In this document: piece after piece, positions 1-8,828 of the stretch | Position numbering within the stretch: position 1 is the first letter of the stretch | Layout of the letters: each line of letters opens with the position of its first letter | Source: Burkholderiaceae bacterium | GTDB taxonomy: Bacteria; Pseudomonadota; Gammaproteobacteria; Burkholderiales; Burkholderiaceae_C | Reading direction: 5' to 3' | Length of the DNA stretch: 64,000 nucleotides | Assembly: GCA_030123545.1 (NCBI GenBank) | Contig: CP126124.1 | Location: forward strand, 496,001 to 560,000 | Translations under genes and position numbers: made by a program | Notes under the pieces: generated by a model | Told to the model about the DNA's origin: nothing | Database searches by the model: none | Seen by the model: only the letters and a program-made list of their open reading frames with translations

Positions 1-1557
1 TGCGGCGAGCAGTCGAACTGCCTGTCGGTCGAGCCGCTGGAGACCGAGTTCGGCCGCAAGCGCACGATCAACCAGTCGACCTGCAACAAGGATTTCTCCT
101 GCGTAAAGGGCTTTTGCCCGAGCTTCGTCACCGTCGAGGGCGGGAGCCTCAAGAAGAAAACACAGGCGCAAGCGCCTGTGTCCTTGGGCGCCTTCGGCGA
201 GCTGCCCGTACCGGCGCTGCCGGCACTCGATGGCGCGAACGGCGCCTACGGCATCGTCGTTGCCGGCGTCGGCGGCACCGGCGTCATCACGATCGGCCAG
301 CTGCTCGGCATGGCCGCGCATCTGGAGGGCAAGGGCATCGTCACACAGGACGCTGCCGGCCTCGCGCAAAAGGGCGGCGCGACCTGGAGCCATGTGCTGA
401 TTGCAGCGAGTCAGGACGAGATCCGCACGACGCGGGTCGGCATGGCCGCGGCCGACCTCGTGATCGGCTGCGACCCGATCGTGGCCGCCGGCCGCGAGAC
501 CGCGCTGCGCATGCGCCAGGGCCGCACCCGCGTGGCACTCAACGTGCACAGCGCGCCGACCGCGGCCTTCGTGCACGACGCCGACTGGAAGAACCCGGCC
601 AGCGCCTGTGCGGCCGAGATCGTGCACCTCGTCGGCGCCGACGCGCTCGGGCCGTTCGATGCCGACACTGCCGCCAAGGCCTTGATGGGCGACAGCATCT
701 ACGCGAACCCGATGCTGCTCGGCTACGCCTGGCAGCGCGGCTGGGTGCCGCTGGCGCAAGCGTCGCTCGCGCGCGCGATCGAGTTGAACGCCGTTGCGGT
801 GGAACAGAACAAGGCCGCGTTCGAATGGGGCCGGCGCGCCGCGCACGACCCCAAGGGACTGGCTGCGCTGCTGGCACCCGCGCAGGTGATTGCGTTCAAG
901 CCGCGCGAGACGCTGGAGACGCTGGTCGCGCGTCGGGCCGAGTTCCTCACCGGCTACCAGAACGCCGCCTATGCGGCCAGCTACCGCTTGTTCGTCGAGC
1001 GGGTTCGCCAAGCTGAAATTCCATTGGGCAAGACCACGCTGGCCGAGGCGGTTGCGCGCTACCTGTTCAAGCTGATGGCGTACAAGGACGAGTACGAGGT
1101 CGCGCGGCTGCATGTCGATCCGGCGTTCCACGAACGCATCGCGGCGATGTTCGAGGGCGACTACAAGCTCGCCTACCATCTGGCGCCACCGCTCTTGGCG
1201 CGGCGCAACGACAAGGGCGAGTTGCAGAAGCGCCGCTTCGGCCCGGCCACGCTGACGCTGTTCAAGCTGCTCGCGCGGCTCAAGGGCCTGCGCGGCACCG
1301 CGTTCGATGTCTTCGGCCGTACCGACGAGCGCCGCGCCGAGCGCGCGTTGATCGTCGAATATCGCGCCAGCATCGACGAACTGCTGGCTCGGCTCGACGC
1401 CGACAACCATGGTCAGGCGCTCGCGATCGCGCGCATTCCGGAGCAGATCCGCGGCTACGGGCACGTGAAGGCGCGGCATCTCTCGGCAGCGCGCGACCAG
1501 TGGCAGGCGCTGATGAGCGCGTGGCGTGACCCGCACCGGGCGAAGCAAGCCGCCTGA
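1..1557 (+). CDS. Indolepyruvate ferredoxin oxidoreductase, C-terminal part (5' end outside window)
   Basis: Oxidises aryl-pyruvates from aromatic amino acid transamination to arylacetyl-CoA with ferredoxin as acceptor. The open frame runs from base 1, so the true start lies upstream; 518 codons are visible. The first 40 residues carry clustered cysteines (residues 1, 7, 28, 34 and 39, including CVKGFCPSF), as expected for the iron-sulfur segment of the fused large subunit. From about residue 80 comes the gamma-type domain (GIVVAGVGGTGVITIGQLL, then AAGLAQKGGATWSH), followed by a long C-terminal extension typical of the fused form in proteobacteria. The internal GTG at 178 is not a natural start. 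No downstream partner shares its operon; yajC begins 240 bp later. Confidence 0.85.
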   Translation, partial: CGEQSNCLSVEPLETEFGRKRTINQSTCNKDFSCVKGFCPSFVTVEGGSLKKKTQAQAPVSLGAFGELPVPALPALDGANGAYGIVVAGVGGTGVITIGQLLGMAAHLEGKGIVTQDAAGLAQKGGATWSHVLIAASQDEIRTTRVGMAAADLVIGCDPIVAAGRETALRMRQGRTRVALNVHSAPTAAFVHDADWKNPASACAAEIVHLVGADALGPFDADTAAKALMGDSIYANPMLLGYAWQRGWVPLAQASLARAIELNAVAVEQNKAAFEWGRRAAHDPKGLAALLAPAQVIAFKPRETLETLVARRAEFLTGYQNAAYAASYRLFVERVRQAEIPLGKTTLAEAVARYLFKLMAYKDEYEVARLHVDPAFHERIAAMFEGDYKLAYHLAPPLLARRNDKGELQKRRFGPATLTLFKLLARLKGLRGTAFDVFGRTDERRAERALIVEYRASIDELLARLDADNHGQALAIARIPEQIRGYGHVKARHLSAARDQWQALMSAWRDPHRAKQAA

Positions 1558-1562
1558 GCCGG

Positions 1563-1629
1563 TTTTTGTGAACAAAATCTGCCTCAAGCCCAGGCGCGGC
1601 GTGCACTTTTGGCTACTAATAGAATAGCA
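1563..1629 (+). repeat. Dispersed ~65-bp repeat, intergenic copy
   Basis: Just after the indolepyruvate oxidoreductase stop is a low-GC patch with two halves: a 5' half GAACAAAATCTGCC and a 3' half ending GGCTACTAATAGAATAGC, whose GCTA/TAGC ends can pair. The 5' half is almost identical to a stretch inside purK (34306-34376), which also continues into a GCTA...ATAGC hairpin. Other copies lie in dprA, fmt, cnoX, the uracil-DNA glycosylase gene and after the LuxR gene at 55377. Confidence 0.6.
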
Positions 1630-1695
1630 AACACCGATTTCGCTGCAACTGGCGCCGGTATGTGCCGCCGCTCGGCCGCAGCGCTGGGCGCGACT

Positions 1696-1701
1696 TACAA
1701 T
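1696..1701 (+). promoter_or_regulatory. Candidate -10 box for yajC-secD-secF
   Basis: TACAAT fits the sigma-70 -10 consensus well and lies about 95 bp before the yajC start. No convincing -35 hexamer is visible at the usual distance, so this rests on the -10 alone. Confidence 0.4.
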
Positions 1702-1757
1702 CGCCAGTTCACCGCCCGGCGCGCTGCCCGCGCGCCGGCGCTCGTTCGTTGATCCCT

Positions 1758-1773
1758 GCCGGCCTTGGCCGGC
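1758..1773 (+). promoter_or_regulatory. Hairpin in yajC leader
   Basis: A perfect inverted repeat, GCCGGCC-TT-GGCCGGC, ends 9 nt before the GGAG ribosome-binding site of yajC (1783-1786). In RNA it would form a strong 7-bp stem right beside the ribosome-binding site. It could tune translation or be incidental GC-rich sequence. Confidence 0.35.
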
Positions 1774-1796
1774 CCTTGCCCTGGAGTCGTTTTCCC

Positions 1797-2126
1797 GTGT
1801 TCATTTCCTCCGCCTTTGCACAGACCGCCGCTCCCGCCGCGTCGGGCGACATGCTGAGTTCGCTAACCAGCATGGCGCCGCTGGTGCTGATGTTCGTGGT
1901 GCTGTACTTCATCATGATCCGGCCGCAGATGAAGCGGCAGAAGGAGCAGCGCAACATGCTGTCCGCGCTGTCCAAGGGCGACGAGGTCGCGACCTCCGGC
2001 GGCGTGCTCGGGCGCATCACCAAGATCGGCGACAACCTGCTGAGCCTGGAGATCGCCGCCGGCGTCGAGGTGCAGCTGCAGCGCAGCGCGGTGGTGCAGG
2101 TGCTGCCCAAGGGCACGCTGAAGTAG
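1797..2126 (+). CDS. yajC: Preprotein translocase subunit YajC
   Basis: Accessory inner-membrane subunit that associates with SecDF and the Sec translocon. The chosen start is GTG at 1797, which has GGAG 10 nt upstream and gives 109 residues, the usual family length; the longer open frame from 1662 lacks YajC-like sequence. A single membrane segment occupies roughly residues 25-41 (PLVLMFVVLYFIMIRPQ), followed by the family hallmark RPQMKRQKEQ and a small beta-rich domain (GDEVATSGGVLGRI). It is the first gene of the yajC-secD-secF cluster, which supports the call. Confidence 0.95.
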   Translation: MFISSAFAQTAAPAASGDMLSSLTSMAPLVLMFVVLYFIMIRPQMKRQKEQRNMLSALSKGDEVATSGGVLGRITKIGDNLLSLEIAAGVEVQLQRSAVVQVLPKGTLK

Positions 2127-2254
2127 CCAATCCGGGCGCCGCCGGCGGCCGGAACCTGCCCGCGCCGCAGCACCGGGCCAAGCCCCGGGTCCGCGTGCCC
2201 TTCGTTCCAAGCAACAGCCAGGCGAAAGCCGAAGCGAATCACCCTCGCGCAAAC

Positions 2255-4135
2255 ATGAATCGTTACCCGCTCTGGAAGTACGTGATCATCGCGATCGCGC
2301 TGCTGGTCGGCATCGTCTACACGATACCGAACTTCTACGGCGAGGCGCCCGCGGTGCAGGTCTCGTCGGCGAAGGGAACCGTGAAGGTCGACAGCGCGAC
2401 GCAGGCGCGCATCGAGCAGGCGCTGGCCGCGGCGAAGATCCAGTCCGACGCAATCTCGCTGGAAGCCGACTCGATCAAGGTGCGATTTGCCAGCACCGAC
2501 GTGCAGCTCGCCGCGAAGGACGTGATCCAGAAGGCGCTCGATCCCGATCCGTCCAATCCGGGCTACGTGGTCGCGCTCAATCTCGTGTCGCGCTCGCCGG
2601 CGTGGATGGCGTCGATCAATGCGCTGCCGATGTACCTTGGGCTGGACCTGCGCGGCGGCGTGCACTTCACGCTGCAGGTCGACATGCAGGCGGCGCTGAC
2701 GCAGAAGGCCGACTCGCTGGCCGGCGACCTGCGCACGCAGCTGCGCGAAAAGGATCTGCGCTACAGCGGCATCAACCGCAGCGGCACGACGGTCGAGGCC
2801 TCGTTCCACGACCAGACGACGCTGGATGCGGCGAAGAACCTGATCGCCGATCAGTTCCCCGACCTGCAGGTCACCGACGCATCGTCCGGCATCGACTACA
2901 AGCTCGACGCGACGATCAAGCCCGAAGCGGTGCGGCGCATCCAGGAGCAGGCGATCAAGCAGAACATGCAGACGCTGCACAACCGGATCAACGAGCTCGG
3001 CGTGGCCGAACCGGTGATCATCCAGCAGGGGCTGGACCGGATCGTGGTCGAGCTGCCCGGCGTGCAGGATACGGCGAAGGCGAAGGAAATCCTGGGCCGC
3101 ACCGCGACGCTGCAGATCCGCATGGTCGACGAGAGCTCCGCCGCCGCCGCGGCGACCGCCGGCGCCGGCATGGTGCCGTTCGGCGACGAGCGCTTCCTCG
3201 ATTTGAACGGCCAGCCGGTCATCGTGAAGAAGCAGGTGCTGCTGACCGGCGAGAACCTGACCGACGCGCAGGCCGGCTTCGACAGCCAGACCCAGGAGCC
3301 GGCGGTGAACCTGACGCTGGACTCCAAGGGCGCGCGCATCTTCCGCGACGTGACGCGCGAGAACGTCGGCAAGCGCATGGCGATCATCCTGTTCGAGAAC
3401 AACAAGGGCCAGGTCGTGACCGCGCCGGTGATCCGCACCGAGATCGGCGGCGGACGGGTGCAGATCTCGGGCCACATGACCGCGGCCGAGGCCAGCGACA
3501 CCGCGCTGCTGCTGCGCTCGGGCTCGCTTGCCGCGCCGATGCAGATCATCGAGGAACGCACGATCGGCCCGAGCCTGGGCGCCGACAACATCGCGAAGGG
3601 CTTTCACAGCGTGACCTGGGGCTTCGTCGCGATCGTCGTGTTCATGTGCATCTACTACATGATGTTCGGCGTGTTCTCGTCGCTCGCGCTGACGGTGAAC
3701 CTGCTGCTGATCATCGCGGTGCTGTCGATGCTGCAGGCGACGCTGACGCTGCCGGGCATCGCGGCGATGGCGCTCGCGATCGGCATGGCGATCGACTCGA
3801 ACGTGCTGATCAACGAGCGGGTGCGCGAGGAACTGCGCGCCGGCGCGTCGCCGCAGCAGGCGATCCACGCCGGCTACGACCGCGCCTGGGCGACGATTCT
3901 CGACTCCAACGTCACCACGCTGATCGCCGGCGTCTCGCTGCTCGCGTTCGGCTCCGGACCGGTGCGCGGTTTCGCGGTGGTGCACGTCACCGGCATCCTG
4001 ACCAGCCTGTTCTCGTCGGTGTTCTTCTCGCGCGGGCTGGTGAACTTCTGGTACGGGCGCAAGAAGCGGCTCAAGAACGTGTCGATCGGAACCGTCTGGC
4101 GGCCCGCGGCCGAAGCGGCCGGGAAGATCAAGTAG
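2255..4135 (+). CDS. secD: Protein translocase subunit SecD
   Basis: With SecF, uses the proton gradient to help pull secretory proteins across the inner membrane. The start is ATG 2255 (MNRYPLWKY), giving 626 residues; an in-frame codon at 2195 would add 20 unconserved residues. There is one N-terminal membrane helix (about residues 8-27), a large periplasmic region containing LGLDLRGGVHF, then five C-terminal helices from about residue 455. The signature IGMAIDSNVLINERV carries the conserved Asp of the proton path. It is preceded by yajC, and secF begins 15 nt after its stop, so the three are probably co-transcribed. Confidence 0.97.
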   Translation: MNRYPLWKYVIIAIALLVGIVYTIPNFYGEAPAVQVSSAKGTVKVDSATQARIEQALAAAKIQSDAISLEADSIKVRFASTDVQLAAKDVIQKALDPDPSNPGYVVALNLVSRSPAWMASINALPMYLGLDLRGGVHFTLQVDMQAALTQKADSLAGDLRTQLREKDLRYSGINRSGTTVEASFHDQTTLDAAKNLIADQFPDLQVTDASSGIDYKLDATIKPEAVRRIQEQAIKQNMQTLHNRINELGVAEPVIIQQGLDRIVVELPGVQDTAKAKEILGRTATLQIRMVDESSAAAAATAGAGMVPFGDERFLDLNGQPVIVKKQVLLTGENLTDAQAGFDSQTQEPAVNLTLDSKGARIFRDVTRENVGKRMAIILFENNKGQVVTAPVIRTEIGGGRVQISGHMTAAEASDTALLLRSGSLAAPMQIIEERTIGPSLGADNIAKGFHSVTWGFVAIVVFMCIYYMMFGVFSSLALTVNLLLIIAVLSMLQATLTLPGIAAMALAIGMAIDSNVLINERVREELRAGASPQQAIHAGYDRAWATILDSNVTTLIAGVSLLAFGSGPVRGFAVVHVTGILTSLFSSVFFSRGLVNFWYGRKKRLKNVSIGTVWRPAAEAAGKIK

Positions 4136-4150
4136 CAAGGAGCCGCGACG

Positions 4151-5104
4151 ATGGAGTTCTTCAAGATCCACCGCGACATACCGTTCATGCGGCATGCGCT
4201 GGTGTTCAACGTGATCTCGGCCACGGTGTTCCTGCTCGCGGTGTTCTTCCTGGTCACGCGCGGCCTTACGCTGTCGGTCGAGTTCACCGGCGGCACGGTG
4301 ATGCAGGTCAGCTATCCGCAGGCCGCCGATCTGACGCGGATACGCGCCGCGGTGGCCAAGCTCGACTACTCGGACGTGCAGGTGCAGAACTTCGGCAACT
4401 CGCGCGACGTGATCATCCGGCTCTCGGTCGAGAAGAACGTCACCTCGGCGCAACAGAGTGATCGGGTGATGGCCGCCCTGAAGGCCGACGACGCAAGCGC
4501 CCGGCTCGACAGCACCGAATTCGTCGGCCCGCAGGTCGGCTCGGAACTGGTGACCAACGGCCTGAAGGCGCTGGCCATGGTGGTGGTCGGCATCATGGTC
4601 TACCTCGCGATCCGCTTCGAATGGAAATTCGCGGTCGCGGCGATCGTCGCGAACCTGCACGACGTGGTCATCATCCTCGGCTTCTTCGCGTTCTTCCGCT
4701 GGGAATTCTCGCTGTCGGTGCTGGCCGCGGTGCTGGCGGTGCTGGGCTACTCGGTGAACGAGTCGGTCGTGATCTTCGACCGGGTGCGCGAGGCGTTCCG
4801 GCGCTACCGCAAGATGACGACGTTCGAGGTCATCAACCACGGGATCACCGCGAACATCAGCCGGACCATCATCACGCACGGCTCGACCCAGATGGTGGTG
4901 CTGTCGATGCTGCTGTTCGGCGGTCAGACCTTGCACTACTTTGCGTTGGCGCTGACTATTGGTATTCTGTTCGGTATTTACTCGTCGGTATTCGTGGCCG
5001 CCGCGATTGCGATGTGGCTTGGCATCAAACGGGAAGACATGATCAAGACACCGCCGCGCAAGGATGGCGACCGCAACGACCCGAACGCGGGGGCGCAGGT
5101 CTAG
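4151..5104 (+). CDS. secF: Protein translocase subunit SecF
   Basis: Partner of SecD in proton-driven protein export. The 317 residues match the family size. Visible features are an N-terminal helix (HALVFNVISATVFLLAVFFL), the SVEFTGGTVMQV motif of the periplasmic domain, and the C-terminal bundle with GYSVNESVVIFDRVRE, equivalent to the usual GYSINDTIVVFDRIRE. The Asp of that motif is Glu here, a conservative change. A GGAG site lies about 8 nt before the ATG. The last 150 bases are noticeably less GC-rich than the rest of the gene. Confidence 0.96.
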   Translation: MEFFKIHRDIPFMRHALVFNVISATVFLLAVFFLVTRGLTLSVEFTGGTVMQVSYPQAADLTRIRAAVAKLDYSDVQVQNFGNSRDVIIRLSVEKNVTSAQQSDRVMAALKADDASARLDSTEFVGPQVGSELVTNGLKALAMVVVGIMVYLAIRFEWKFAVAAIVANLHDVVIILGFFAFFRWEFSLSVLAAVLAVLGYSVNESVVIFDRVREAFRRYRKMTTFEVINHGITANISRTIITHGSTQMVVLSMLLFGGQTLHYFALALTIGILFGIYSSVFVAAAIAMWLGIKREDMIKTPPRKDGDRNDPNAGAQV

Positions 5105-5124
5105 CGCGGACCCGACTGCCCAGC

Positions 5125-7572
5125 ATGGCCGCCGCCCCGCCGTCAGTGCCCGACGCAGCGCTTGCACGCCAGGCGCGCGAGCAGTTCGTCACCGAGGTCG
5201 GCGCCACGTTTCCGGCGCTGGCCGAAGCCATCCACAACCGGCTGGCGTCGCTGGCCGACCAGGTCAGCACCGCGCACACGATGCAGGAGCGGCGTGACGC
5301 GCTGCTGGCGTACAACAAGCTCGGCCAGGGCTGGCTCGAAGCCGCGCAGCAGGGCTGGGCCAAGACCACCACGCGCGTGGTGCCGGTCGCGCGTGACATT
5401 CCACCGACCGAACTGCTGTCGCTGGTCGGCGACCAGGAGGTCGAGGACAAGATCCTGGCCTCGCGGTTGGTGCAGGCGATCACCGACAAGTGCAGCTGGG
5501 AGCTCAACGACCTGCGGCTGCGCATCCAGGGGCTCGCGGGCGGCCAGGAGATGGACGGCAAGGACCCGTTTCACCCCGAAGTGCTGACGCGCCTGCTGGT
5601 GCAGGAATGGGGCACCAGCGGCCTCGACCGGGTGGCCTGGGCGCTGGTGAACGACGTGGTGCGCCATCACCTGGCGGACCACCTGCTCGACGCCTACCAC
5701 CACGCGAACGAGTTCCTGGTCCAGCACGGGGTGATGCCCGAGATCGATCTGAAGCCGCAGGTGCGGCGCAGCAAGGGCGGCGGCTCGGTCGGGCACGGCG
5801 CGGACTCGGGCATGAGCACCGGCGGCGCGACGCTGCGCGACAGCGGCGGTCATTCCGCACCGGCGCCGGCCGGTGCTTCCGGTGGCGGCCGCATGGGCAC
5901 GGGCGCATCCGGCGGCAGCGCCAGCCGGGCCGGCGCCAGCCACGGCGGGCCGTCCGGCGACGACGGCCACGGCGGACCCGGCGGCGGGGTGTACACCGGC
6001 ATCGGCGGACCCGGCGGCAGCACGACCCGGATCGGTGCCAGCCGGCTCGCCGACGAAACGCGCATGCTCACCGGCAGCACGCCGCTGGCGCGGATGCGGA
6101 TGCGCGCGCAAGGAGTGGTCGGGCAACTCAAGCGCATGCTGAACGACCGGGTCGCCGGCTACGAGATGACGCGGCCGGCGCAGCCGTCGCCGGCGCTGGC
6201 GCAGGCGATGTCGCAGTTCGAGGCCACCGAACTGGCGAGCTACGACGGCGTCGGCGCGGTCAGCTACGACACGGTCGAGGTCGCGCAGGTTGCGCGCCAG
6301 GTGCGCGAGCGCAGCGCCAAACTCAAGGAAAAGGCCGGGACCGAAAGCGAGAAGGCGACGATCGAGATCGTCGCGCTGATGTTCCAGAGCATCCTGGCCG
6401 AGGAACGCATTCCCGCGAGCGTGCGCGTCTGGTTCGCGCGGCTGCAGATGCCGGTGCTGCGCGTCGCGCTGGCCGAGCCCGAATTCTTCGGCACGCTGCA
6501 GCATCCGGCGCGCCAGCTGATCGACCGCATGGGATCGTGCGTGATGGGGTTCGACTCGCACGCGATCAACGGCAGCGCGCTCGAGCGCGAGATCAAGCGC
6601 GTGGTCCAGGTGATCGAGCAGTATCCGGAAACCGGACGCCGCGTGTTCCAGCTGGTGTACGAGGAGTTCCAGAAATTCCTCTCCAAGTTCCTCACCGAGC
6701 GCGACGCGCCGCAGCGGGTCGCGACGCTGGCGCAGCAGGTCGAGCAGAAGGAGACGCTCGCGATCCAGTACACGATCGAGATGCGCAACATGCTCAGCAG
6801 CATGCCGGTGCGCGACGAGATCCGCGAATTCCTGTTCAAGGTCTGGGCCGAGGTGCTGGCGCTGGCGGCGGTCAAGAGCGGCCCTAAGCACCAGGAGACG
6901 CTCGCGCTGAAGCGCTCGGCCGCCGATCTGGTCTGGGCCGCGAGCGCCAAGCCGAACCGCAGCGACCGGGCGCGGGTGATCCAGGATCTGCCGCGGCTGA
7001 TCGCGCAGCTGCGCCAGGGCATGGCGCTGCTGAACCTTAAAAAAGGAGTGCAGGAGGCGCACCTGAAGATCATCGGCGACACGCTGACCGACGCGTTCCT
7101 GTCCAAGACCGCGGCGATCCCGCAGCAGCAGGTCGACGAACTGGCCGAGCGGCTCGCGAACCTGGAGGATTTCGTCACCGACGACGGCAGCGGCGAACTG
7201 CCGTTCGACGCCGAGAGCCTGGAGATGCTGTTCGGCATGGACGCAACGGCCATCGTCGTCGTGTCCGACGGCGGATCGCGCCCGAACGATGCGATGCTGG
7301 CGTGGGCGCGCGAGCTCGAGCTTGGCGCCTGGTTTACGCTGGACCACAACGGCGCGGTCACGCAGACCCAGTACGTGTGGCGCAGCGAGCGCCGCCAGCT
7401 GCACCTGTTCACCTCGAGCGCCGGCACCTGCTACCTGATCCAGTTGCGGCGCCTGGCCGCCTACCTGCAGGCCGGCCTGCTGGTGCCGGCCGAGGAAGAA
7501 ACGCTAACCGTGCGCGCGACCCGCGAGGCGCTGGCCAAGCTCGAAGCGAATCCCGAGCGGCTGCTGCACTAG
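5125..7572 (+). CDS. DUF1631 family protein
   Basis: Large cytoplasmic protein of unknown function, 815 residues from ATG 5125, starting 20 bp after secF. The family is common in beta- and gammaproteobacteria and is sometimes mislabelled thymidine phosphorylase; no phosphorylase motifs are visible. The N-terminal ~215 residues are alpha-helical. About 90 residues of Gly/Ser/Ala-rich low complexity follow (roughly 215-305, with stretches such as GGPGGGVYTGIGGPGG). Next comes a long helical region ending near residue 700, and a C-terminal beta-rich part (LGAWFTLDHNGAVTQTQYVW) that resembles a PilZ-like barrel, which would suggest cyclic-di-GMP-linked control. That last point is inference. Confidence 0.8.
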   Translation: MAAAPPSVPDAALARQAREQFVTEVGATFPALAEAIHNRLASLADQVSTAHTMQERRDALLAYNKLGQGWLEAAQQGWAKTTTRVVPVARDIPPTELLSLVGDQEVEDKILASRLVQAITDKCSWELNDLRLRIQGLAGGQEMDGKDPFHPEVLTRLLVQEWGTSGLDRVAWALVNDVVRHHLADHLLDAYHHANEFLVQHGVMPEIDLKPQVRRSKGGGSVGHGADSGMSTGGATLRDSGGHSAPAPAGASGGGRMGTGASGGSASRAGASHGGPSGDDGHGGPGGGVYTGIGGPGGSTTRIGASRLADETRMLTGSTPLARMRMRAQGVVGQLKRMLNDRVAGYEMTRPAQPSPALAQAMSQFEATELASYDGVGAVSYDTVEVAQVARQVRERSAKLKEKAGTESEKATIEIVALMFQSILAEERIPASVRVWFARLQMPVLRVALAEPEFFGTLQHPARQLIDRMGSCVMGFDSHAINGSALEREIKRVVQVIEQYPETGRRVFQLVYEEFQKFLSKFLTERDAPQRVATLAQQVEQKETLAIQYTIEMRNMLSSMPVRDEIREFLFKVWAEVLALAAVKSGPKHQETLALKRSAADLVWAASAKPNRSDRARVIQDLPRLIAQLRQGMALLNLKKGVQEAHLKIIGDTLTDAFLSKTAAIPQQQVDELAERLANLEDFVTDDGSGELPFDAESLEMLFGMDATAIVVVSDGGSRPNDAMLAWARELELGAWFTLDHNGAVTQTQYVWRSERRQLHLFTSSAGTCYLIQLRRLAAYLQAGLLVPAEEETLTVRATREALAKLEANPERLLH

Positions 7573-7584
7573 CAGCCGTTCACT

Positions 7585-8778
7585 TCACGCGCGGCCGACG
7601 CGCTGGAACAGCGCGCCGGGGAGTCGGCCCACGAGGCCAGCGAGTTCCAACTCCAGCAGCGCTGCCTGCAAGACCGGGGTGGCGAGGCCGGTGCGCGCCT
7701 GCAGCGCGTCCAGGCTGGCCGGCTCGTGGCCCATTGCTCCGAGTAGATCCTGCTGCGACGGGGTCAGGTTTTTCGGCTCGGCAACACCTTCGGCGGCGGC
7801 CGGTGCGCCGGTCAGATGCAGCTCTTCGAGCACGTCCTGTGCGGTCTCGACCAGCTTCGCGCCCTGGCGGATCAGCGCGTGGCAGCCGCGCGACTGGGTC
7901 GAATCGATCGAGCCGGGAATCGCGAACACCTCCTTGCCCTGCTCCGCCGCGAGCCGCGCGGTGATCAGCGAGCCCGACTGCAGCGCCGCCTCGACCACCA
8001 GCGTGCCCTGGGCCAGCGCGGCGATCAGCCGGTTGCGGCGCGGAAAGTTCGCGGCCAGCGGCGGTGTGCCGAGCGGGAACTCGCTCAGCAGCAACCCGCG
8101 CTGGGCGATCCGGTGCGCGAGTGCGAGGTTCTTCTTCGGATAGACCCGGTCCAGCCCGGTGCCGACCACCGCAATGGTCGCGGGCTGCGGGCGATCCGGC
8201 GCGGCGCCTTCGAGCGCGCCCAGATGCGCCTCCGCGTCGATGCCCAGCGCGAGACCGGAGACGATGGTCAGCCCCGCTTCGGCGAGCGCGCGGGCGAACC
8301 CGCGCGCATGGCGCGCGCCCTGCGGCGTCGGATTGCGGCTGCCGACGATCGCGACGCTGCGGCGCTCGCCAGTTGCTATCGAATCAATAGCTGAATGTGA
8401 AGAGCCGGAATCGGCCCCCGGCGCTTTTTCGTTGGAGGGGTCGGCGCCGAGCAGGTACAGCAGCAGCGGCGGGTCTTCGATCTGCAGCAGCGCCTTGGGA
8501 TAGTCCGGGTCGGCCAGACTCAGCACGCGGCGCACCGTGCCGGGCGCGGCCTCGTGCAGCCACTGCCAGCAGGCGTTCAACTGGTCGGCAAAGCCGGGCG
8601 GCTCCATCCGCAGCGCATCGGCCTGCGCATTGCCGACGACCTGGCGCAGCGCGGCGGGGCTTTGCGCGAACAGCGCCTCGGGCAGCCCGAACGCGGCCAG
8701 CAGCCGGCGCGCGGCGGCAGGACCGACGCCGGGTGTCAGCGCGAGGCGCAGCCAGGCGGAGAGTTCGTCGCGCTGCAC
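7585..8778 (-). CDS. dprA: DNA-processing protein DprA
   Basis: Binds incoming single-stranded DNA during natural transformation and loads RecA. The 397 residues include an N-terminal SAM-like helical domain, the extended Rossmann fold (SVAIVGSRNPTPQGARH, SGLALGIDAEAH, VVGTGLDRVYPKKN, SEFPLGTPP, NFPRRNRLIAAL) and a C-terminal winged helix. Just before the Rossmann core, a stretch of about 20 residues is encoded by a dispersed palindrome (GCTATCGAATCAATAGC), apparently acquired without breaking the frame. It lies 50 bp downstream of the LysM gene on the same strand and is convergent with the DUF1631 gene, only 12 bp away. Confidence 0.95.
   Translation of the reverse strand: MQRDELSAWLRLALTPGVGPAAARRLLAAFGLPEALFAQSPAALRQVVGNAQADALRMEPPGFADQLNACWQWLHEAAPGTVRRVLSLADPDYPKALLQIEDPPLLLYLLGADPSNEKAPGADSGSSHSAIDSIATGERRSVAIVGSRNPTPQGARHARGFARALAEAGLTIVSGLALGIDAEAHLGALEGAAPDRPQPATIAVVGTGLDRVYPKKNLALAHRIAQRGLLLSEFPLGTPPLAANFPRRNRLIAALAQGTLVVEAALQSGSLITARLAAEQGKEVFAIPGSIDSTQSRGCHALIRQGAKLVETAQDVLEELHLTGAPAAAEGVAEPKNLTPSQQDLLGAMGHEPASLDALQARTGLATPVLQAALLELELAGLVGRLPGALFQRVGRA
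8375..8391 (-). repeat. Dispersed palindrome inside dprA
   Basis: GCTAT-N7-ATAGC hairpin in a local low-GC patch. It is the 3' half of the repeat found at 1563 and inside purK, fmt, cnoX and the uracil-DNA glycosylase gene. It encodes a Ser-rich stretch (GSSHSAIDSIATG) just before the DprA Rossmann core. Confidence 0.55.
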
Positions 8779-8828
8779 GGCGGCGTGTCAAGAGCGCCGC
8801 GCGGCCAGCCGGCCGGGGGCATGGCCCT

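Noticed and set aside
1709..5167. A 1152-codon open frame on the minus strand opposite secD-secF
   Set aside because: Its translation is His/Arg/Asp-rich with no recognisable family, while yajC, secD and secF on the plus strand are unmistakable. It is a shadow of high-GC codon use. The same applies to other long antisense frames, such as 5143-7404, 10838-13177, 19248-20762, 29935-32013 and 57397-59394.
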